Notes: a model not told the origin generated them from the letters alone. DNA of 64,000 nucleotides from Sinomonas mesophila (GCF_001999765.1 NZ_KV908322.1:186001-250000), one strand, 5' to 3'. Counted from the first letter of the stretch, positions 1 through 8,837 are shown. Translations and numbers: made by a program.

Positions 1-62
1 TCGGCGCGGAGCTTCTCGATGGCGGCGTCGGGGATACGCCCCGTGACGACGACCCGGCTCAT
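1..62 (-). CDS. 2-hydroxyacid dehydrogenase, N-terminal fragment (cut by window edge)
   Basis: Only the first 20 codons are in the window. They begin MSRVVVTGRIPD and continue with an amphipathic helix (AAIEKLRA). This is the usual opening of D-isomer-specific 2-hydroxyacid dehydrogenases such as glyoxylate/hydroxypyruvate reductase: a first beta strand, then a helix. The start codon overlaps the stop of the upstream aminotransferase gene as ATGA (59-62), so the two are probably translationally coupled. An aminotransferase with a 2-oxo-acid reductase would make sense as an amino-acid/hydroxyacid interconversion pair. The family call rests on 20 residues only and is tentative. Confidence 0.45.
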   Translation of the reverse strand, partial: MSRVVVTGRIPDAAIEKLRA

Positions 63-1258
63 GCCGTCTCGATCCACTCGCGCAGGCGGCCGAGGCCGTC
101 GCGGATGTCGGCCACGTCGATGCCCGAGTAGGCGAGCCGGATGTACTGCCGCTCCTCGCCAGGCTGGCGTCGGCCGAAGTGCTCACGCGTGCAGAAGGAG
201 ACGCCGGTCTTGTACAGGGCCTCCGTGGCGAAGTCGCCGACTGCCGTGAAGCCCAGGCGCTCCATGGCCTCGGTGACGTCGGGGAACAGGTAGAACGTCG
301 ACTGCGGTACGGCGACGTGCATGCCCGGGATCGCGTTCAGGAGCTCGCATGCGGCATCCCGACGCTCGCGCAGGACGTCGAGCATCTGCTGCACGGGCTC
401 CTGGGGGCCGCGGAGCGCCTCGATGCCGGCCCACTGTACGTAGTGCGTGGTGCACGACTCGTCGTTGGTGTTGAGCGTGCTGAGCACCTTGGCGATCTCC
501 ACCGGGGCGACGGCGCAGCCGAGGCGCGAGCCGGTCATGGCGAACTTCTTGCTGAACGTGTACAGGATGACCGTGCGCTCCGCCATGCCGGGGAGCGAGG
601 CGATCGAGCTCGAGACCCCCTCGTAGCGGGTCTCGAAGTAGGCCTCGTCCGAGAGCACCCAGAGATCGTGCTCCTGGGCGATCTGTGCAATGGCCTCGCG
701 CTCGGCCGCCGTGGACTCAGCCGAGATGGGGTTCTGCAGGTCGTTGTAGATGATGGCGACCGTGTTCGGGGTGATCGACGCGCGCACCTGGTCGAGGTCG
801 ATCGCGAAGCCCTCGCTCGTGGGCAGGTAGCGGTAGGGCACCGCCGTGCCGCCGAGGTACTCGATCTGCGACTCGTAGATCGGGAAGCCGGGGTTCGGGT
901 AGAGCACCTCCTGGCCGGGGTTCATGACGGCCTGGAGGAACTTGGTGATGACGGGCTTGCCGCCGGTCATCACCACGACGTTCTCGGGGGTGAAGCTGAT
1001 GCCGCGACGGGAGCCGAGGTCGTCGGCGAGGGCCTCACGCAGCTGCGGGATGCCAGGGCCGGGGCAGTAGCCCGTGTAGCCGTCCGCGATGGCGCGGTTC
1101 ATCGCCTCGACGATGTGCGGGGCCGTCGGGATGTTGATGTCGCCGAGGTGGAAGGGGTACACGCGGTTCCCCTGGGCCTTCCACGCGGCCGCGGCTTGCG
1201 CGACGCTGAAGGCGGTCTCGGTGCCCAGGCGTTCGAGCCGGTGTGCGAGTTTCTGCAT
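59..1258 (-). CDS. PLP-dependent class I/II aminotransferase
   Basis: Fold-type I aminotransferase of 399 residues, the normal length for the AspB/AlaT-like group. Visible landmarks are the NDLQNP motif (Asn about 176, equivalent to the NPTG asparagine), DEAY (Asp204 and Tyr207 contacting the PLP ring), the Schiff-base lysine in SKKFAMTG (about Lys237) and a C-terminal YIRLAYSG carrying the substrate-carboxylate arginine. It catalyses amino-group transfer between an amino acid and a 2-oxo acid in the cytoplasm; the substrate cannot be read from the sequence. An AGGAG ribosome-binding site lies about 10 nt before the ATG. The stop overlaps the start of the downstream dehydrogenase by 4 nt, so the two form an operon. 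The promoter region upstream contains an AT-rich inverted repeat. Confidence 0.9.
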   Translation of the reverse strand: MQKLAHRLERLGTETAFSVAQAAAAWKAQGNRVYPFHLGDINIPTAPHIVEAMNRAIADGYTGYCPGPGIPQLREALADDLGSRRGISFTPENVVVMTGGKPVITKFLQAVMNPGQEVLYPNPGFPIYESQIEYLGGTAVPYRYLPTSEGFAIDLDQVRASITPNTVAIIYNDLQNPISAESTAAEREAIAQIAQEHDLWVLSDEAYFETRYEGVSSSIASLPGMAERTVILYTFSKKFAMTGSRLGCAVAPVEIAKVLSTLNTNDESCTTHYVQWAGIEALRGPQEPVQQMLDVLRERRDAACELLNAIPGMHVAVPQSTFYLFPDVTEAMERLGFTAVGDFATEALYKTGVSFCTREHFGRRQPGEERQYIRLAYSGIDVADIRDGLGRLREWIETA

Positions 1259-1308
1259 GCAGTTCCACTCCTCATCGAGTTGACGGTCAGTCTTCCGGCG
1301 GATGCAGG

Positions 1309-1353
1309 ATTAGTATGGAACTAATATATCAACCCGCGCACTCTGATGTGCAA
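1309..1353 (-). promoter_or_regulatory. Putative promoter and operator of the aminotransferase operon
   Basis: On the minus strand a TTGCAC (1353-1348) and a TATATT (1328-1323) are separated by 19 bp. They overlap a perfect inverted repeat ATTAGT-N5-ACTAAT (1309-1325). A second small palindrome, TGAC-G-GTCA, lies at 1281-1289. The AT-rich island stands out in a region of about 70% GC. A dimeric repressor such as a GntR-family protein could bind here, but no regulator gene is adjacent. The 19-bp spacer is longer than ideal. Confidence 0.4.
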
Positions 1354-1445
1354 CAGATCTCATAGAAAACAGCGCCAGATGTCGGGATCTCCCGGAGAGC
1401 GTCGCGGCCGCGGCGGAGGCACGGGTCGGCATCTGCCCCGGAGGA

Positions 1446-1841
1446 TCATCCAGTCGGCCGCGCCGACAGCCCCAGACCCGGCTTGCGCCGGTGCACCGAG
1501 AAGTACACGAGACCCTCGGCGCCTGCCGTGAACCCACGCCGCGTGCGCCGCGGGAGCCACACGATGCCGCCGGGTTCGAGCGCGACGTCTCCGCCCGCCG
1601 TCGTGAGGATCCCGGAGCCGGAGACGACGTGCAGGATCACGTCGAGGTCGGGGCCTGCGTGCTCGCCGATCGAGCCGCCGGGCCCGAGGGCGATGACGTT
1701 CGCGTCGAGGTCCCGCTCGTCCGCGGCGAGCCGCCACACGGCCCCCTGCCCCTCTGCGTCGCGCGCGAGTGCGCTCGTGTTGGCGAGGACGCGGGGGAGG
1801 TCTTCTGCGCGGGGATCGACCATGGGCGCCACTCTAGCCAT
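1446..1841 (-). CDS. Small single-domain cupin protein
   Basis: A 131-residue protein with one cupin beta-barrel. The pattern [23 protein letters not shown] corresponds to cupin motif 1 and [15 protein letters not shown] to motif 2. The usual two-histidine/glutamate set of motif 1 and the histidine of motif 2 are not conserved, so a canonical metal site is doubtful and a binding or regulatory role is possible. The substrate is unknown. An in-frame ATG at 1823 ([10 protein letters not shown]) is an alternative start; neither start has a convincing Shine-Dalgarno sequence. The gene is divergent from yjdM and separated from the aminotransferase promoter by about 90 bp of unremarkable sequence. 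Confidence 0.75.
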   Translation of the reverse strand: MARVAPMVDPRAEDLPRVLANTSALARDAEGQGAVWRLAADERDLDANVIALGPGGSIGEHAGPDLDVILHVVSGSGILTTAGGDVALEPGGIVWLPRRTRRGFTAGAEGLVYFSVHRRKPGLGLSARPTG

Positions 1842-1893
1842 CCAGCGCGGCTGCGCCCCGTGGTGGTCGGGGGGCCCCGATCCTCTGGCCCGA

Positions 1894-1909
1894 TATCCTG
1901 AACCACATG
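1894..1909 (+). promoter_or_regulatory. Putative leaderless promoter of yjdM
   Basis: TATCCT (1894-1899) ends 7 nt before the ATG at 1907, matching the TANNNT-N6-7-start layout of leaderless actinobacterial transcripts. No Shine-Dalgarno sequence is present. The -35 region is not recognisable. Confidence 0.4.
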
Positions 1910-2272
1910 AGCGATACCCTTCCGACGTGCCCCGAGTGCGGCAGCGAGTACACCTATGAGATGGGGGAGCTGCTCGTCTGCTCGCTCTGCGCCCACGAGT
2001 GGGAGGCCCGCATCGGTCAGGGGGCCAATGGAGGTGCTGCGCCTGAGGGCGCCCGCGAGATCCGCGACGCGGTCGGCAACCCCCTCGCCGACGGCGACAC
2101 CGTCACGGTCGTGAAGAGCCTCAAGGTCAAGGGCAGCTCCCTCGTCATCAAGGTCGGCACCAAGGTCCGCGGGATTCGCCTCGTGGACGGTGTCGGCGAT
2201 CATGACATCGACTGCAGGATCGAGGGCGTGGGCCCGATGCAGCTCAAGTCCTCCGTCGTGAAGAAGGCGTAG
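1907..2272 (+). CDS. yjdM: YjdM/PhnA-family zinc-ribbon protein
   Basis: A 121-residue protein matching the YjdM (formerly PhnA) family over its full length. It has an N-terminal zinc ribbon (CPEC and CSLC, Cys8/11/25/28), a short linker and the diagnostic C-terminal barrel with [19 protein letters not shown], a [12 protein letters not shown] segment and the HDIDC(R)I-GVGPM(Q)LKS signature. Despite its old name as an alkylphosphonate-uptake protein, the family's biochemical role is not established; it is not phosphonoacetate hydrolase. No phosphonate genes are nearby. Start chosen at the only sensible ATG, which puts the zinc ribbon at residue 8. Confidence 0.93.
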   Translation: MSDTLPTCPECGSEYTYEMGELLVCSLCAHEWEARIGQGANGGAAPEGAREIRDAVGNPLADGDTVTVVKSLKVKGSSLVIKVGTKVRGIRLVDGVGDHDIDCRIEGVGPMQLKSSVVKKA

Positions 2273-2320
2273 CGGCCCCTACCGCCGCGGCGCCCGCTGC
2301 GAGCGGGCATGATGGAATCC

Positions 2321-2983
2321 ATGAGCACCGAGCGCATCAGCATTCCGACCGACTCCGGGGACGTCTCCGGCGTCTACACGCGGCCGGAGGGCGCTGACGC
2401 GACCGTCGTCGTCGCCCACGGCGCCGGCGCCGGGATGGACCACCCCTTCATGGCGGGCTACTGCGAGGCCCTCGCCGGGCTCGGGATCGCGGCCCTGCGC
2501 TTCAACTTCGCGTACATGGAGGCCGGAAAGAAGGTCCCGGACCGAGCGCCCAAGGCCATCCCGGTGTGGGCGGCCGCGCTCGCGGAGGCCCGGCGGCGGT
2601 CAGAGGGCGAGCCGATGTGGGCCGCGGGGAAGTCGTTCGGCGGCCGCATGGCCTCCATGGCCGTCGCCGAGGGCGCCATGGACGCCGCGGGCCTCGTCTT
2701 CCTCGGCTATCCGCTGCACCCGGCGGGGAAGCCCGAGAACCTGCGCGACGAGCACCTGTACGGGCTCAGGGTCCCGATGCTCTTCCTCCAGGGAACCCGG
2801 GACACGCTCGCCACGCGCGACCTCCTCGAGGGGGTGGTGACGAAGCTGCCCACCGCGACGCTGACGTGGTTCGACGACGCCGACCACTCCTTCGCGGTCA
2901 AGGGCGCCAAGCGCGCCCCCCACGAGATCGGGGGATCGCTCGCGGCCCCGACGGCGGAGTTCATCCGGGCGCAGCGGGACTGA
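2321..2983 (+). CDS. Alpha/beta hydrolase, dienelactone-hydrolase-like
   Basis: A 220-residue alpha/beta hydrolase. The nucleophile elbow is GKSFGG (Ser105), the acid is in GTRDTLA (Asp161) and the catalytic histidine in DADHSF (His189). The oxyanion segment is VVAHGAGAGMDHPF near residue 31. This matches the short KANL3/Tex30-like esterase group rather than true dienelactone hydrolases, which carry Cys as nucleophile. The substrate is unknown. Two more upstream ATGs (2309, 2312) are in frame; 2321 (MSTERIS) is preferred because family members begin just before the first beta strand. The DUF1905 gene starts 1 nt after its stop and is probably co-transcribed. Confidence 0.85.
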   Translation: MSTERISIPTDSGDVSGVYTRPEGADATVVVAHGAGAGMDHPFMAGYCEALAGLGIAALRFNFAYMEAGKKVPDRAPKAIPVWAAALAEARRRSEGEPMWAAGKSFGGRMASMAVAEGAMDAAGLVFLGYPLHPAGKPENLRDEHLYGLRVPMLFLQGTRDTLATRDLLEGVVTKLPTATLTWFDDADHSFAVKGAKRAPHEIGGSLAAPTAEFIRAQRD

Positions 2984-2984
2984 C

Positions 2985-3278
2985 GTGGACTTCGAGGCGC
3001 CGCTCTGGCGCTACCCCGGGCCCGGCGGCTGGCACTTCGTGACCCTCCCGCCCGAGCTCGCGGACGAGCTCCGGGAACGCACTGCCGGCACCCGGGCCGG
3101 CTTCGGCTCCATCCGGGTCCGGGCCACGGCTGGCGGCGTCTCGTGGGACACCTCCCTCTTCCCCGACGCGGCCTCCGGCTCCTACCTCCTGCCCGTGAAG
3201 AAGGCCGTTCGGACCGCTGCCGGCCTCGGGGACGGCTCTCTCGTGAGGATCGGGCTCACCCTGCCCGGCGAGGACTGA
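2985..3278 (+). CDS. DUF1905 domain protein
   Basis: A 97-residue protein starting at GTG immediately after the hydrolase stop. It carries the DUF1905 pattern: an aromatic start (PLWRYPG), GGWHFVTLPPELADEL, a central FGSIRVRATAGGVSWDTSLFP and LLPVKKAVRTAAGL. It is a small beta-barrel fold of unknown function, often found alone or fused to YdeI-type domains. Tight spacing suggests translational coupling to the hydrolase. It converges with the SulP gene, and a small GGGCC-N5-GGCCC hairpin (3280-3294) lies between them. Confidence 0.88.
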   Translation: MDFEAPLWRYPGPGGWHFVTLPPELADELRERTAGTRAGFGSIRVRATAGGVSWDTSLFPDAASGSYLLPVKKAVRTAAGLGDGSLVRIGLTLPGED

Positions 3279-3329
3279 CGGGCCGGACGGGCCCAGAGGA
3301 CCACATGCCCAGGTCCGGGCGACCGTGGC

Positions 3330-5156
3330 TCACACGCGCTGCCCGCCGGCGCCCCGGTCACCCCCGCCTGTGGTGCCCCCGTCGCCGTCGCGCCCGCCCG
3401 GGGTGCCCCGCCCGCCGTCGTGCCCCCCGTCCGGCCGCAGGGCGCGCACGGCCGCGCTGACGGTGGGATAGAAGTGGTCCGGCCCGAACCGGGCCCGGGT
3501 CCCGAAGCGCAGGAGCCGGTCCTTGACCGGGCCCTTGAGCTCGGCGAAGACGAACTCGATCCCTCGGTCGGCGAGCCACTCGTCGAGGTCGACGAGCTCG
3601 TCGAGGGCCGTCGTGTCGATCCCCGTGATCGGCTCCGCCGCGAGGATGACGTGCGTGACATCCCGGTCCGCGTCATCCTCCGCCTCCTCGACGAGCGAGC
3701 GGACGAACCCGGTGAACACCGCGCCGTTGGCGAAGAACAGCGGGGCGTCGAAGCGGGCGATGACGAGGCCCGGGACGCGGACGCCCTCGGGGTGGCGGGA
3801 GAGGTCGTGGTAGCCCGGGATGTCCGGGAGGTCGCCGAGCTCTGCGCGGTACGGGGCCCACGCGCGGCGCACGAACTCGAGCAGCGCGAGGGCCACCGCG
3901 ACCACGACCCCGGGAAGAACCCCGAGCGTCGTGACGCCGAGGAAGGCCGCCGCCAGGACCACGGTCTCGCTGCGGCTCATCCGCGCGAGCCGCGCGATCG
4001 CCCCGAAGTCGATGAGGCCCACGACGGCGGCGATGACGACGGCGGCGAGCGCGGCGGTGGGCAGGTACTCGGTCGCGCCGGGGGCCACCAGCATGAACCC
4101 GACGACGAGCACCGCCGAGATGACCCCTGCGAGCTGGCTCTTGGCCCCCGTCGCGACGGCGACGGGGGTGCGCGACGAACTGCCGGAGACCGGGAAGCCG
4201 CCGAAGAGGCCGGTCGCGGTGTTGGCGATGCCGACGGCGGCGAGCTCGCGGTTGCCCGACACGCGCAGGCCGTCCCGGCGGGCGAGGCTCTGCGACAGGA
4301 CCCCCGTGTCCGCGAAGGACATGAGGGCGATGCCGGCCGCAGGGGCGACGAGCCCGAGGGCGTCGCCCCACGTCACCCCGCCGAGCGACGGCGCCGGCAG
4401 GCCTTGAGGGAGCGCCCCGGTAACGGGCACCCGCTCGCCCAGGCCCGCGGCCCACGTGACGACCGAGGCGAGCACGACGGCAGGCAGCACGCCCGCGAGC
4501 CGCTGGCCGAGGAACCGGCCGACGGCGATCACGGCGAGCGCGCCGAGGCCCAGTCCCGCGGCGGCGACGTTCGTCTGGCCGGATGCGACCGCTGCGGCGA
4601 TGGCGGCGAGCCGCTCCCACGCCGACCCTTTCCCGGAGTCCAGACCGAGCAGCACGGGCAGCTGGGAGGCGATGACGACAAGCGCGATGCCCGCGAGGTA
4701 GCCGATCCGGATGGGCCGGGACAGCAGGCCCGTGATCGCGCCGAGCCGCAGGACGGAGGCGAGGACCATGATGCCGCCCATGATCACGGCGAGCAGGCCC
4801 GCGAGCGCGAGCGCCTTCTCGGGGCTGCCCGCCGCGAGCGGGAGGATCGCGGCGGCGATCATGGGCGCGAGCGCGGAGTCCGGCGCGAGGACGAGCACCC
4901 GGCTCGGCCCCACGACCGCGTAGACGATCATCGGCACGATCGTCGCGTACAGCCCTGAGACCGGCGGCAGGCCCGAGGCCTGCGCGTACGCCATGCCCGA
5001 GGGGATGAGGAGCCCGAAGAGGGCGGCGCCCGCGAGGGCGTCCTTGCGCAGCCAGTCCGGCTCGTACCTCGTGAGCCACGGTGCGAGAGGGAGCCAGCGC
5101 GGCAGGCGGCCGATCGGCGACGTGCCTCCCTCGGTGCGCTCCATGCACGGGATCAT
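3330..5156 (-). CDS. SulP-family inorganic anion transporter with C-terminal STAS domain
   Basis: A 608-residue inner-membrane transporter of the SulP/SLC26 family. The first segments include the signature GLLIPSGMAYAQASGLPP and GLYATIVP; 10-12 hydrophobic helices follow to about residue 415. The central PVSGSSSRTPVAVATGAKSQ stretch is the substrate-site region. A cytoplasmic STAS domain occupies about 440-560, with the ITGIDTTALDEL core. The last 30 residues are a disordered Gly/Asp/Arg/Thr tail, unusual for the family. The transported anion (sulfate, bicarbonate or other) cannot be assigned from sequence; no sulfur-assimilation genes adjoin. An ATG at 5144 (MERTEGG) is an alternative start. 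Confidence 0.92.
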   Translation of the reverse strand: MIPCMERTEGGTSPIGRLPRWLPLAPWLTRYEPDWLRKDALAGAALFGLLIPSGMAYAQASGLPPVSGLYATIVPMIVYAVVGPSRVLVLAPDSALAPMIAAAILPLAAGSPEKALALAGLLAVIMGGIMVLASVLRLGAITGLLSRPIRIGYLAGIALVVIASQLPVLLGLDSGKGSAWERLAAIAAAVASGQTNVAAAGLGLGALAVIAVGRFLGQRLAGVLPAVVLASVVTWAAGLGERVPVTGALPQGLPAPSLGGVTWGDALGLVAPAAGIALMSFADTGVLSQSLARRDGLRVSGNRELAAVGIANTATGLFGGFPVSGSSSRTPVAVATGAKSQLAGVISAVLVVGFMLVAPGATEYLPTAALAAVVIAAVVGLIDFGAIARLARMSRSETVVLAAAFLGVTTLGVLPGVVVAVALALLEFVRRAWAPYRAELGDLPDIPGYHDLSRHPEGVRVPGLVIARFDAPLFFANGAVFTGFVRSLVEEAEDDADRDVTHVILAAEPITGIDTTALDELVDLDEWLADRGIEFVFAELKGPVKDRLLRFGTRARFGPDHFYPTVSAAVRALRPDGGHDGGRGTPGGRDGDGGTTGGGDRGAGGQRV

Positions 5157-5214
5157 TCCGCGTCGCGGTCACGCGCGCCAGAGCCCGCCGAAGGGGGAGT
5201 GGCAGGATGGGGGG

Positions 5215-6630
5215 ATGAGCACAGCTGTCGTCGTGGGGAGCGGGCCCAACGGGCTCGCGGCCGCCGTGCATCTGGCCGACCGGGGGCTCTCGGTGCGCGT
5301 CCTCGAGGCGGAAGACCGGATCGGCGGCGGCTGCCGCAGCTCCGAGCTGACCCTGCCGGGCCTCGTGCACGACGAGTGCTCGGCGTTCCACGCCCTTGCC
5401 GCCGGCTCGCCGTTCCTCGCGGGCCTCGGCCTCGAGGAGCACGGGCTGCGCTGGCTCTGGCCCGAGGTCCAGCTCGCCCACCCGCTCGACGGGGGGCGGG
5501 AGGCCCTGCTGTGGCGGGACGTGGCGCAGACCGCGGCGGGCCTCGGGGACGACGGCGCGGCATGGGACGCGCTCGTCGGCCGGACGGCGCGGGGCTTCGG
5601 CGACCTGCTCGAGGACATCATGCGGCCGCTCGTCCACCTTCCCCGCCACCCCGTCGCGCTCGCCCGGTTCGGGCTCGACGCCGTCCTGCCGGCCTCCGTC
5701 GTCGCCCGCAGGTGGCGCGGCGAGGAGGCACGGGCCCTCTTCGGCGGCATCGCCGCGCACGCCTTCGCCCGGCTCGACGCGCCGTTCACGGGATCCATCG
5801 GGATCGTCCTCGCCGCCTCCGGCCACGCCGTCGGTTGGCCCGTCGCCGCCGGCGGCTCGGCATCGATCACCGACGCGCTCGCGGCCCGGCTGCGCGCGCT
5901 CGGGGGGACGGTGGAGACGGGGCGCAGGGTAACGGACGCGCGCGAGCTCGACGCCGACGTCGCCCTCCTCGACGTCGCCCCCGGCGCGGCGGCCCGCATC
6001 CTCGCCCCGAGCCTGCCCGCACGCACGGCGCGCGCCTATCGGCGGTACCGCCACGGCCCGGCGGCGTTCAAGGTCGACTACGCGGTCGAGGACGGCATCC
6101 CATGGGCCTCGGCAGGCGCGCGCCTGGCCGGGACAGTGCACCTCGGGGGGACCCTCGAGGAGATCGCCGCGGCCGAGGCGGCGACCGCGCGCGGCACGAT
6201 GCCGCAGCGGCCCTTCATCCTCGTCGGCCAGCAGTACCTCGCGGACCCGTCGCGCTCGCAGGACGGCGTCCATCCGGTCTGGGCGTACGCGCACGTCCCG
6301 CACGCGTGGGCCGGCGACGGGCTCGAGGCCGTGACCGCCCAGATCGAGCGCTTCGCCCCGGGCTTTCGTTCCCGGGTCCGGGCCATGGCGGTGCGCAGCC
6401 CGGCCGCGATCGAGGCGTCCAACGCCAACTACGTGGGCGGGGACATCAGCACGGGCTCGAATGGGGGGCTCCAGCTCCTCGTCCGGCCACGGCCCGCGCT
6501 CGACCCGTACGCGACCGGCGTCCCGGGCGTCTACCTGTGCTCGGCCGCGACCCCGCCGGGCGCCGGTGCCCACGGCATGCCCGGCTACCGCGCGGCCGAG
6601 GCGGCCCTCGCGTGGCTCGCCCGCGGCTAG
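5215..6630 (+). CDS. FAD-dependent oxidoreductase, phytoene-desaturase/PYROXD2-like
   Basis: A 471-residue flavoprotein. The N-terminal dinucleotide fold is VVVGSGPNGLAAA (GxGxxG at 8-13), followed by the Glu of VLEAEDRIGGGC. The C-terminus has GVYLCSAATPPGAGAHGMPG, the FAD-closing motif of carotenoid-desaturase-like amine oxidases. It resembles the PYROXD2/CrtI-like group (NAD(P)/FAD-dependent oxidoreductase), whose substrates are largely unknown. No carotenoid or isoprenoid genes are adjacent, so a carotenoid role is not supported. The start at 5215 places the GxGxxG motif at the N-terminus; longer in-frame extensions have no counterpart in the family. It is divergent from the SulP gene. 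Confidence 0.88.
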   Translation: MSTAVVVGSGPNGLAAAVHLADRGLSVRVLEAEDRIGGGCRSSELTLPGLVHDECSAFHALAAGSPFLAGLGLEEHGLRWLWPEVQLAHPLDGGREALLWRDVAQTAAGLGDDGAAWDALVGRTARGFGDLLEDIMRPLVHLPRHPVALARFGLDAVLPASVVARRWRGEEARALFGGIAAHAFARLDAPFTGSIGIVLAASGHAVGWPVAAGGSASITDALAARLRALGGTVETGRRVTDARELDADVALLDVAPGAAARILAPSLPARTARAYRRYRHGPAAFKVDYAVEDGIPWASAGARLAGTVHLGGTLEEIAAAEAATARGTMPQRPFILVGQQYLADPSRSQDGVHPVWAYAHVPHAWAGDGLEAVTAQIERFAPGFRSRVRAMAVRSPAAIEASNANYVGGDISTGSNGGLQLLVRPRPALDPYATGVPGVYLCSAATPPGAGAHGMPGYRAAEAALAWLARG

Positions 6631-6638
6631 GCCGAAGT

Positions 6639-6653
6639 TAGGGTGGACGGGTG
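6639..6653 (+). promoter_or_regulatory. Putative leaderless promoter of the methyltransferase gene
   Basis: TAGGGT (6639-6644) precedes the GTG start (6651) by 6 nt, the leaderless spacing. No ribosome-binding site is present. The upstream oxidoreductase stop is only 20 nt away, so read-through from that gene is equally possible. Confidence 0.3.
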
Positions 6654-7778
6654 CAGGACTTCCCCTTCGACCTCCTCAGGCGCTTTCCCGACGTCGAGGC
6701 CGAGAACCTCCAGGCCCACGACGCGACGGACCGGCTCCTCGCGGCCCGGGGCCTCGCCGACGCGTCGGCGCGCGGGCTCGACGGCGCCCAGGTTGCCGTC
6801 ATCGGGGACGCGTACGGGGCCATCACGCTCCAGCTCGCAGCGGCCGGGCTCACCGGCGTCAGGGTCCACCAGGATCTCGCGACCGGCCGGGCCGCGCTCG
6901 CGGCCAACGCCGCGCGGCTCGGGCTCGCCGGGACGTTCGAGCCCCGCGAACTCGACGCGGGTCTCCTGCGCGGCGCCCGGCTCGTGCTCGCCCAGCTGCC
7001 GCGCGGGCTCGCGGAGCTCGAGGAGGCCGCGGACGCCGTCGCGCGCTGGGCCGCGCCGGACGCCATGCTCATCGCGGGCGGGCGGGTCAAGCACATGAGC
7101 CTCGGCATGAACGAGGTCCTGCGCACGCGCTTCGCTGACGTCGCGGCGGGGCTCGCGTCGCAGAAGTCGCGGCTGCTGACCGCGAGCGGGCCGCTGCCCG
7201 TCCCCGACCGCCCGCCGTTCCCCGTGTGCGAGCCGCAGGGCGACGTCGGGCTGACCCTGTGCGCCTACGGGGGCGCCTTCGCGGGGGCGCGCCTCGACAT
7301 CGGCACGCGTTTCCTCCTGGGCTTCCTCGACCGGATCCCGGCCGGGGACGCGGTGGACCTCGGCTGCGGCACGGGCGCCCTCGCCGCCGCCTACGCCCTC
7401 CGGCATCCGGGTGCCCGGGTCGTCGCGACCGACCGCTCGGCCGCGGCTGTCCGCTCGGCCCGGGCGACCGCGGCGGCGAACGGGCTCGCGGACCGGATCC
7501 GGGTCGAGCACGACGACGCCGGCGGCCTGCTCGCGGCGGGCTCGGCCGACGTCGTGCTCCTCAACCCGCCGTTCCACCTCGGCTCCGCCGTCCACGCGGG
7601 CGCCGGCATGCGGCTCATCGAGGCGGCCGGGCGGATCCTGCGCCCCGGCGGTGAGCTGTGGTGCGTCGCGAACCGGCACCTCGACTACCGGCGCACCCTC
7701 GCCGGCGCCGTCGGGCGCACGGAGGCGGTGGGCCGCAGTCCCAAGTTCACGGTGACCCGGTCTGTGCGCCGCGGCTGA
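6651..7778 (+). CDS. Class I SAM-dependent methyltransferase, RlmG/RsmC-like
   Basis: A 375-residue two-domain methyltransferase. The N-terminal half (to about 190) is a degenerate Rossmann domain. The C-terminal half holds the active domain with SAM-binding VDLGCGTGALA (235-245) and the catalytic NPPFH motif (Asn305), which is characteristic of N2-guanine rRNA methyltransferases of the RsmC/RlmG group. It probably modifies a guanine in 16S or 23S rRNA; the target base is not decidable from sequence. GTG start. The 3' end overlaps the convergent kinase-like gene by 32 nt. Confidence 0.85.
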   Translation: MQDFPFDLLRRFPDVEAENLQAHDATDRLLAARGLADASARGLDGAQVAVIGDAYGAITLQLAAAGLTGVRVHQDLATGRAALAANAARLGLAGTFEPRELDAGLLRGARLVLAQLPRGLAELEEAADAVARWAAPDAMLIAGGRVKHMSLGMNEVLRTRFADVAAGLASQKSRLLTASGPLPVPDRPPFPVCEPQGDVGLTLCAYGGAFAGARLDIGTRFLLGFLDRIPAGDAVDLGCGTGALAAAYALRHPGARVVATDRSAAAVRSARATAAANGLADRIRVEHDDAGGLLAAGSADVVLLNPPFHLGSAVHAGAGMRLIEAAGRILRPGGELWCVANRHLDYRRTLAGAVGRTEAVGRSPKFTVTRSVRRG

Positions 7779-8766
7779 GCCCGAACTCCGCGAGCAGTCC
7801 CGCGAGCGTCTCCTCTCCATTGCGCACGAACGCGGGGTCGTTGCCCTCGGTCGCGACCGAGAGCAGCCCGAAGTGCAGGGCCCAGCCCGCCGCCCGGAGC
7901 CAGCACGCCTCCCCATAGCCGCTGCCGTCGTGCTCGAGGAGCGAGCGGAACCTCTCCCGGTCCTGGGCCCGAAAGAGCTGCCAGGCCGCGGCGAGGTCTG
8001 CCGCCGGATCGCCCGCGCACACGTCGCCGAAGTCGATGACCCCGGCGAGGCCGCCGTCCGGGGCGAAGAGCACGTTGCCCGCGTGCAGGTCCCCGTGGAT
8101 CCAGCGGCGGGGGCCGTCGAGCTCGGGCGTACCCCGCAGCCGATCCCACAGCCGCGCGAGGGCAGGAACATCCCCGGCGCCGATCCGGGCCGGGCACGGC
8201 GCGCCGGGCCCGCCGTGCCGGGAGGGCGCCCCGAGCTGGGAGAGGACGGCGAGGCGCGAGCCGACGGCGGTGTCGAGACCAGCGAGCCCGCCGCCGCGGA
8301 AGGGGTTCTCGGGCGCGCCGGCCGGAGCGGGCGTGTGGAGGGCTCGAAGGAAGGCCGCGAGCGCGGGGACAGCGGACGCGCGCTCGGCAGCGGGGACCTC
8401 GAGCCCCGGCGTGCCCTCGGTCCAGCGGCAGACGCTCCATGGCCACGGATAGCCGCGGCCCGGCCGTCCCTCGCGCACAGGCACGGGCAGCGCGACCCCG
8501 ACGCCGGCATCGGCCAGGCGAGCGGCGAGCGCGGGGACCACATCGAGCTCCTTCCGGACGAGCTCCGCCGCGAGCGCCCGGCGGGGGACGCGCACGCACA
8601 GGCCGTCGCCGAGCCGGTAGACCACGTTGTCCCAGCCGACGGCAGCGGGGCGCAGGGGCAGGCGTGCGAGGTCGGGGTGCTGGTCGGCGAGGAGACCGGC
8701 GACGAGCCCGAGGGTGATGGGGAACTCCTCCGACGGGACCGCCGAGGCGGCCGGGACGCTGGTCAT
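7747..8766 (-). CDS. Aminoglycoside phosphotransferase (APH)-family kinase
   Basis: A 339-residue APH-fold small-molecule kinase. The Brenner motif is HGDLHAGNVLF (catalytic Asp about 226) and the metal-binding motif is IDFGDVCAGDPAADLA. An N-terminal nucleotide-binding half contains VVYRLGDGLCVRVPRR. The family includes macrolide and aminoglycoside kinases and many metabolite kinases; no specific substrate or resistance phenotype can be inferred. The ATG at 8766 (MTSVPAAS) is chosen because AAAGG lies 7 nt upstream; a 14-residue longer version starts at 8808. The gene is divergent from the ROK regulator. Confidence 0.87.
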   Translation of the reverse strand: MTSVPAASAVPSEEFPITLGLVAGLLADQHPDLARLPLRPAAVGWDNVVYRLGDGLCVRVPRRALAAELVRKELDVVPALAARLADAGVGVALPVPVREGRPGRGYPWPWSVCRWTEGTPGLEVPAAERASAVPALAAFLRALHTPAPAGAPENPFRGGGLAGLDTAVGSRLAVLSQLGAPSRHGGPGAPCPARIGAGDVPALARLWDRLRGTPELDGPRRWIHGDLHAGNVLFAPDGGLAGVIDFGDVCAGDPAADLAAAWQLFRAQDRERFRSLLEHDGSGYGEACWLRAAGWALHFGLLSVATEGNDPAFVRNGEETLAGLLAEFGLSRGAQTGSP

Positions 8767-8837
8767 GGGCACGCCTTTCGCGAGTGCGGTCAATGCACGG
8801 CTGTTCACGGTAACGTACTCCTAGAACCGCGTTGGCT

